Notes under the pieces: generated by a model
Seen by the model: the letters and a program-made list of their open reading frames with translations, nothing else
What the model was told of the DNA's origin: nothing
The model's database searches: none
Made by a program: the position numbers and the translations under genes
Part shown: positions 60,511 through 64,000 of the stretch, piece by piece
Layout: each line of letters opens with the position of its first letter
How positions within the stretch are numbered: position 1 is the first letter of the stretch
Source of the DNA: Rhea pennata
Taxonomy: Eukaryota; Chordata; Aves; Rheiformes; Rheidae
Assembly (NCBI RefSeq): GCF_028389875.1
Contig: NC_084671.1
Coordinates: 25,203,083 to 25,267,082 of the forward strand
Direction of reading: 5' to 3'
Length of the DNA stretch: 64,000 nt

Positions 60511-62016
60511 ATTTTTTGAAGTAGCTCATGTCACTATAAAAATTTTTGCATATACATAAAGTAAACCAACACAGTTAATTACTTGCCTCCTACTTCAATT
60601 CCTGCAAGCTCTTTATTATTCATATTTCTAGGACATTTGATATTGCAAAAAACCATGTGATTTTGGGGAAGACTTGCCATGTGAAAAGAAAACAAGTTCT
60701 GTAAAATAGATGAACTAATATTTCAAAACCTTGCACAGTTCTGAATTTTAGGTCCTGACTTAGCACAGACTGTGAGTAAGCCACCAAACCTGTTAGGGAG
60801 CTGCTTATATTAAGCAAACTCTGGAGTGCCATGCTGAACTAAGCCTCATGCTCTCTAATCACTCTTTCAAATAAAAAGGTCAAATCTTAGCTTTTATTCC
60901 AACGACATATAATGTCTTCTAGAAGACATCATCCATTTTGAGCACATACAGACACTGATTTATTTATTTTTTCCTTTGAACTGTAAGGTAAGGAGTTAGG
61001 GGTGGCTTTGGAGCCAGCTGCAAATAGAAAGGACCAGTTCAGCTAAAAGAACCGTTGCCATAAGAGCTAAATCTGATCCTGGAAACGATCTTTGGTTAAC
61101 GTCTGCCTTTCCTCTTTTGCCCGTTCTGTATTTTAGACAGAATCAGAAGTAAAAAATGCTATGCTAACCCTAGGAGAGTGTTTCTTGGAGCATTTCCAGC
61201 CTGACTAGAATCAGCAAGAGACCCACGGAGGAAAGCGTGACCTCGCGGAGCCAGGCACAGGCACCCGGGGCTGGGGCTGCCTGCACCGCCGGCACGACCA
61301 CGCTCTGCAGCGCAGCCTGCGCACCCTTTGCAGCCCGCTCACTTATCCGGGCTCCAGAGGCCGTAGCCAGCCGCTGTGGGATACAACTGGCTCTTGCATT
61401 TGGCCTCTTACCAAGAAGGGATACTCTTAAAGCCATCCTCAGCGCCAATGTTCCCCAAGATTTTAGCTTTTTAATGTTTCACTCTATTTTCTCCCTAGCA
61501 GTGCAGATCTTTTCCAAGATACCAGCCACAGTGCCTGTTTTCAGACTTCATAAAGTTTTTCTAGTAGCGGCAGATCAAACTTAGCAGGGGTTAGCCCTGG
61601 CGAGCGATATTTCTGCAAAGAATCTAAGAAACGAGCACGCAGCAGCGATTCCCACACCATGCCCCAGCGGCGCTACAGGCGCTGGTAACTACGCAGCCTC
61701 CCCTTTTACAGCTGCCGTTGCAGCCCGCCACGTTCACGCCATAGAGGAGCTACCTGTTCTGCATGCCATGTTCATAAACCTCTTTTCTGTGACCCAGTGC
61801 TCTGTGGTGTGTGCACAGCACATTGATTTGTTTGAATGTAACCAGAGTTCAGTTCAAGCCCCTGGCATGCTGCCTGCTTCTGCCTCACCAGGTCGGCTTG
61901 CCTCATAGACCTAACTGCACCCTGTTACGTATTTTTATCTGCTTTGACTGTAAAGTGAGTTGATTAGAACAAGCCTGTAGTTATCTCAAGCCACAAGCAC
62001 ACATCTCCAGCAATCT

Positions 62017-62034
62017 TTTTTTTTTTTTTTTTTA
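62017..62034. repeat. Poly(T) run
   Basis: About 18 T, then AATTTAATC. Simple sequence; no retroelement body recognised beside it. Confidence 0.85.
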
Positions 62035-63770
62035 ATTTAATCAAGGGTGTATATGTGCTAAGAACAAGATTCAGAAAATAGTACCTTAATCAATACATTA
62101 GGCTGAGTCAAATCCACAGCTCATTAGAGATCCAATGCCTACCATTAAGCCATTTACTGACTTAAAATTCTCAGGTAAGTTCTGTGAGTTTTCCCTTTGA
62201 AAAAAAAATTTCTGGAGGGGACAATCACATGACAACTCACAACGCTTCCCTCGCCTACCTCCACTGCGACACTTCCCGTCCAGTGCACGTCCTGCTCCAG
62301 CTGCTCCTTCCTCACCTATGCTGGATCAGCTATATCATACCCAGGGGAAACCTCTCCCCTCCCCGCCTACGTGCAAAGCCCAGCTCGTGGATGTGATCAT
62401 GCTGAGTCCCTGGACGTGGAAAGCAAAGTCTAGCTCATCCAATTCTCCCTGCTCACAAGGAGAAGCCCTATTGCTTCCCAGGTCATTCTGCATAGACCAC
62501 GTCTTTGCAAAGGTTTGCAGGGGGAGGATGGGGTGAAGTTCAGGTGAGATCAGTGCTGCTTTGCTGCTGCTTCCCATAACCAGAAAGATAACTTCTCTCT
62601 TCTAGCATGGCACTGCACTGCTATTTTACATGCACAGGAGTTAGGGAGAAGCAAATTTCAGCACCTTAATTAACATTTATTAAAAGCAATTCCCTTTTTA
62701 CTTCGATCTCTTACGTGAAGGCAGGGTTTGCAAATAGCAAAGTTGACAGCATGCATTTACCTTTCTCAGTACAGAACTTAGTTCCCGTCCATTGCTTCTG
62801 CTTCCCCCTCCCACTTCCCACTGTGCTGGGGTGGAGGGTTAAAGCAGTGGTCCCTGCAAGGGCAGGGGGACATCACCGCAGCCCATGGGGACCAGCCGCT
62901 GCATAAAGAGCTGGTGAAGCCAGAAGACATCTCTGGATTTTGTTGAAATGAGGGGCTTCGTGTCTGAACAAGAGCGGGCAGATACAAGGACTGGGCCAGG
63001 AGAAGGACAGCCCTATGGGCTCTGCCATGGCTCTCTGCATGCAGATGAAGATAGGTGGATTACGTGGAGAAAGCCCTGGTTTAAAGATGGGCATCATAAA
63101 TAACCAACCTTAACATAAGGATTGAACAGAAGGGGAAAAATAAATGTATCTGTGCTTAAGTCTGATCAGTTTGAAAGTTTCCCTCTGCACACGCTCTTCA
63201 AGATAACACACTTCTGAATAGGCCTTGCTTATATGGGGTGAGCGAGGGAAGGGGGGGAATCAAGTGGAAGAGAGAGATGCTGTAGCTGACAGTGACTGAG
63301 AGTGCGACAATTGCAAGGTAACATGTCATCCATCTACAGGGCAAGATTCATTATTCACTGCTCAGTCACTTGGATCTAAATTTTAAATGTCATCTGAAGT
63401 GGTTTTTGAATTCATCAGTTCAAAGATATTTACTAAGGACCAAAATATTGTGTTGCTAGTCAAGGGCATCGAGGGCTGTTGCTAAGCTAGAAGCCATGCA
63501 ACTACATTAGAAATCAGGTATTTACTATTACGAGCGAAACCATGCCTGTCCCTAGGATATGTAAGCTACACATTGCGTGATGATAACAGCCCTACAATGG
63601 TGTTCGTCTGTCATCCATTTTAAATATCCTTGCCCTGCCCACTAACCCATCTCAGTGGCTCTGCTTCTCCTCAGACACAAATGTTCCCGAGAAGCTTCGC
63701 AGAGGCGTATTTTGGAGAAAACGGAGGGCTGGGGAAGAACCAAAGCAAGAACTTTCTAGACAGATCTTAC

Positions 63771-63965
63771 CTCTCGGATTTCAGTGGAGAAGAAACCTAT
63801 TGACGGGTCAATGTCGTACGACGGAGGTGAAACGTGAGCTGAGTCAGACCTGTGGGTTATGCCTAGCTCAGAGGATGGCCTTACTCGTTGTGTCAGAACC
63901 ACGTTTTTCCTTTTGTGTCCACCTTGGTTGTCAGCAAGGTATAACAAGTCACGAAGACTGCCCCA
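63771..63965 (-). CDS. Candidate internal coding exon, unrecognised protein
   Basis: On the minus strand a very strong acceptor (CTTTCAATCTCCTTGCTGTTCTTAAG) and a consensus donor (CGAGAG|GTAAGA, GT at 63770-63769) bound 195 nt. It is exactly 65 open codons in phase 0-0, and the other two frames are closed. The peptide begins WGSLRDLLYLADNQGGHKRK and includes SDSAHVSPPSYDIDPSIGFF, with a PPSY motif suggestive of a cytoplasmic tail. I cannot name the gene. If real, a minus-strand gene enters from the right edge; at least one more exon would be needed to reach the phase of the candidate at 58690. Confidence 0.4.
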
Positions 63966-64000
63966 CTTAAGAACAGCAAGGAGATTGAAAGAGCTCTGGC

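Larger units (their letters stand above)
58750..63700. other. Stretch between the two candidate minus-strand exons
   Basis: No exon is supported here. It contains poly(T) runs (about 60488-60510 and 62017-62034) and a slightly GC-rich patch at 61.23-61.42 kb with open frames on both strands that match nothing I know. Confidence 0.5.

Noticed and set aside
60066..60524. 152-codon plus-strand open frame
   Set aside because: Ends in translated poly(T), has no splice-site support or recognisable motif, and its length is expected by chance in 64 kb.
61170..61584. Overlapping open frames of 92 and 115 codons in the GC-richer patch near 61.3 kb
   Set aside because: Frames on both strands, no convincing splice borders and no recognised family; most likely compositional.

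Overview
The window is eukaryotic, vertebrate and almost certainly avian. It holds two dispersed copies of a SINE with a tRNA-Ile-like head and a CR1-type tail, a CR1 LINE fragment, degenerate MIR-like relics, three dense CpG islands, and intron-containing genes in long AT-rich non-coding DNA. tRNA-Ile/CR1 composite SINEs are known in passerines (TguSINE1 type), so a passerine or related bird is the best guess; the species cannot be fixed from the sequence.

Two genes are identified with high confidence. They lie head to head, as FAM168B and PLEKHB2 do in mammals. FAM168B is on the minus strand from a CpG island near 12.3 kb towards the left edge. Its non-coding first exon ends at 12102, the start-codon exon is 5456-5536, the next coding exon is 2513-2596, and the rest is off-window. 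PLEKHB2 (evectin-2) is on the plus strand from a CpG island near 32.9 kb. A non-coding first exon ends at 32980 and seven coding exons between 36026 and 44344 join into a complete 222-residue protein. A long 3' UTR probably runs to a poly(A) site near 48.25 kb.

Layout: 1-12.3 kb FAM168B (partial); 12.6-32.6 kb intergenic spacer between the divergent promoters, with two SINEs and a MIR relic; 32.7-48.3 kb PLEKHB2; 48.3-50.4 kb spacer; 50.4-51.3 kb a third, orphan CpG island with clustered YAACGG and TTTGAA motifs; 51.3-64 kb mostly non-coding with a CR1 fragment and a pentanucleotide microsatellite. Two unrecognised candidate minus-strand exons lie in this last part (58.2-58.7 and 63.77-63.97 kb) and may belong to a gene entering from the right.

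The most striking observation is an uninterrupted nine-copy GGGGCC repeat in intron 1 of PLEKHB2, 151 nt after the first splice donor. This is the same motif, in a similar position, as the repeat in human C9orf72. Other points of interest are a 40-nt perfect purine-pyrimidine alternating tract before PLEKHB2 coding exon 5, two tandem TAATNNNATTA homeodomain-dimer sites in FAM168B intron 1, paired CACGTG boxes at the FAM168B promoter, a full palindromic CRE at the PLEKHB2 promoter, and the orphan cell-cycle-like CpG island.
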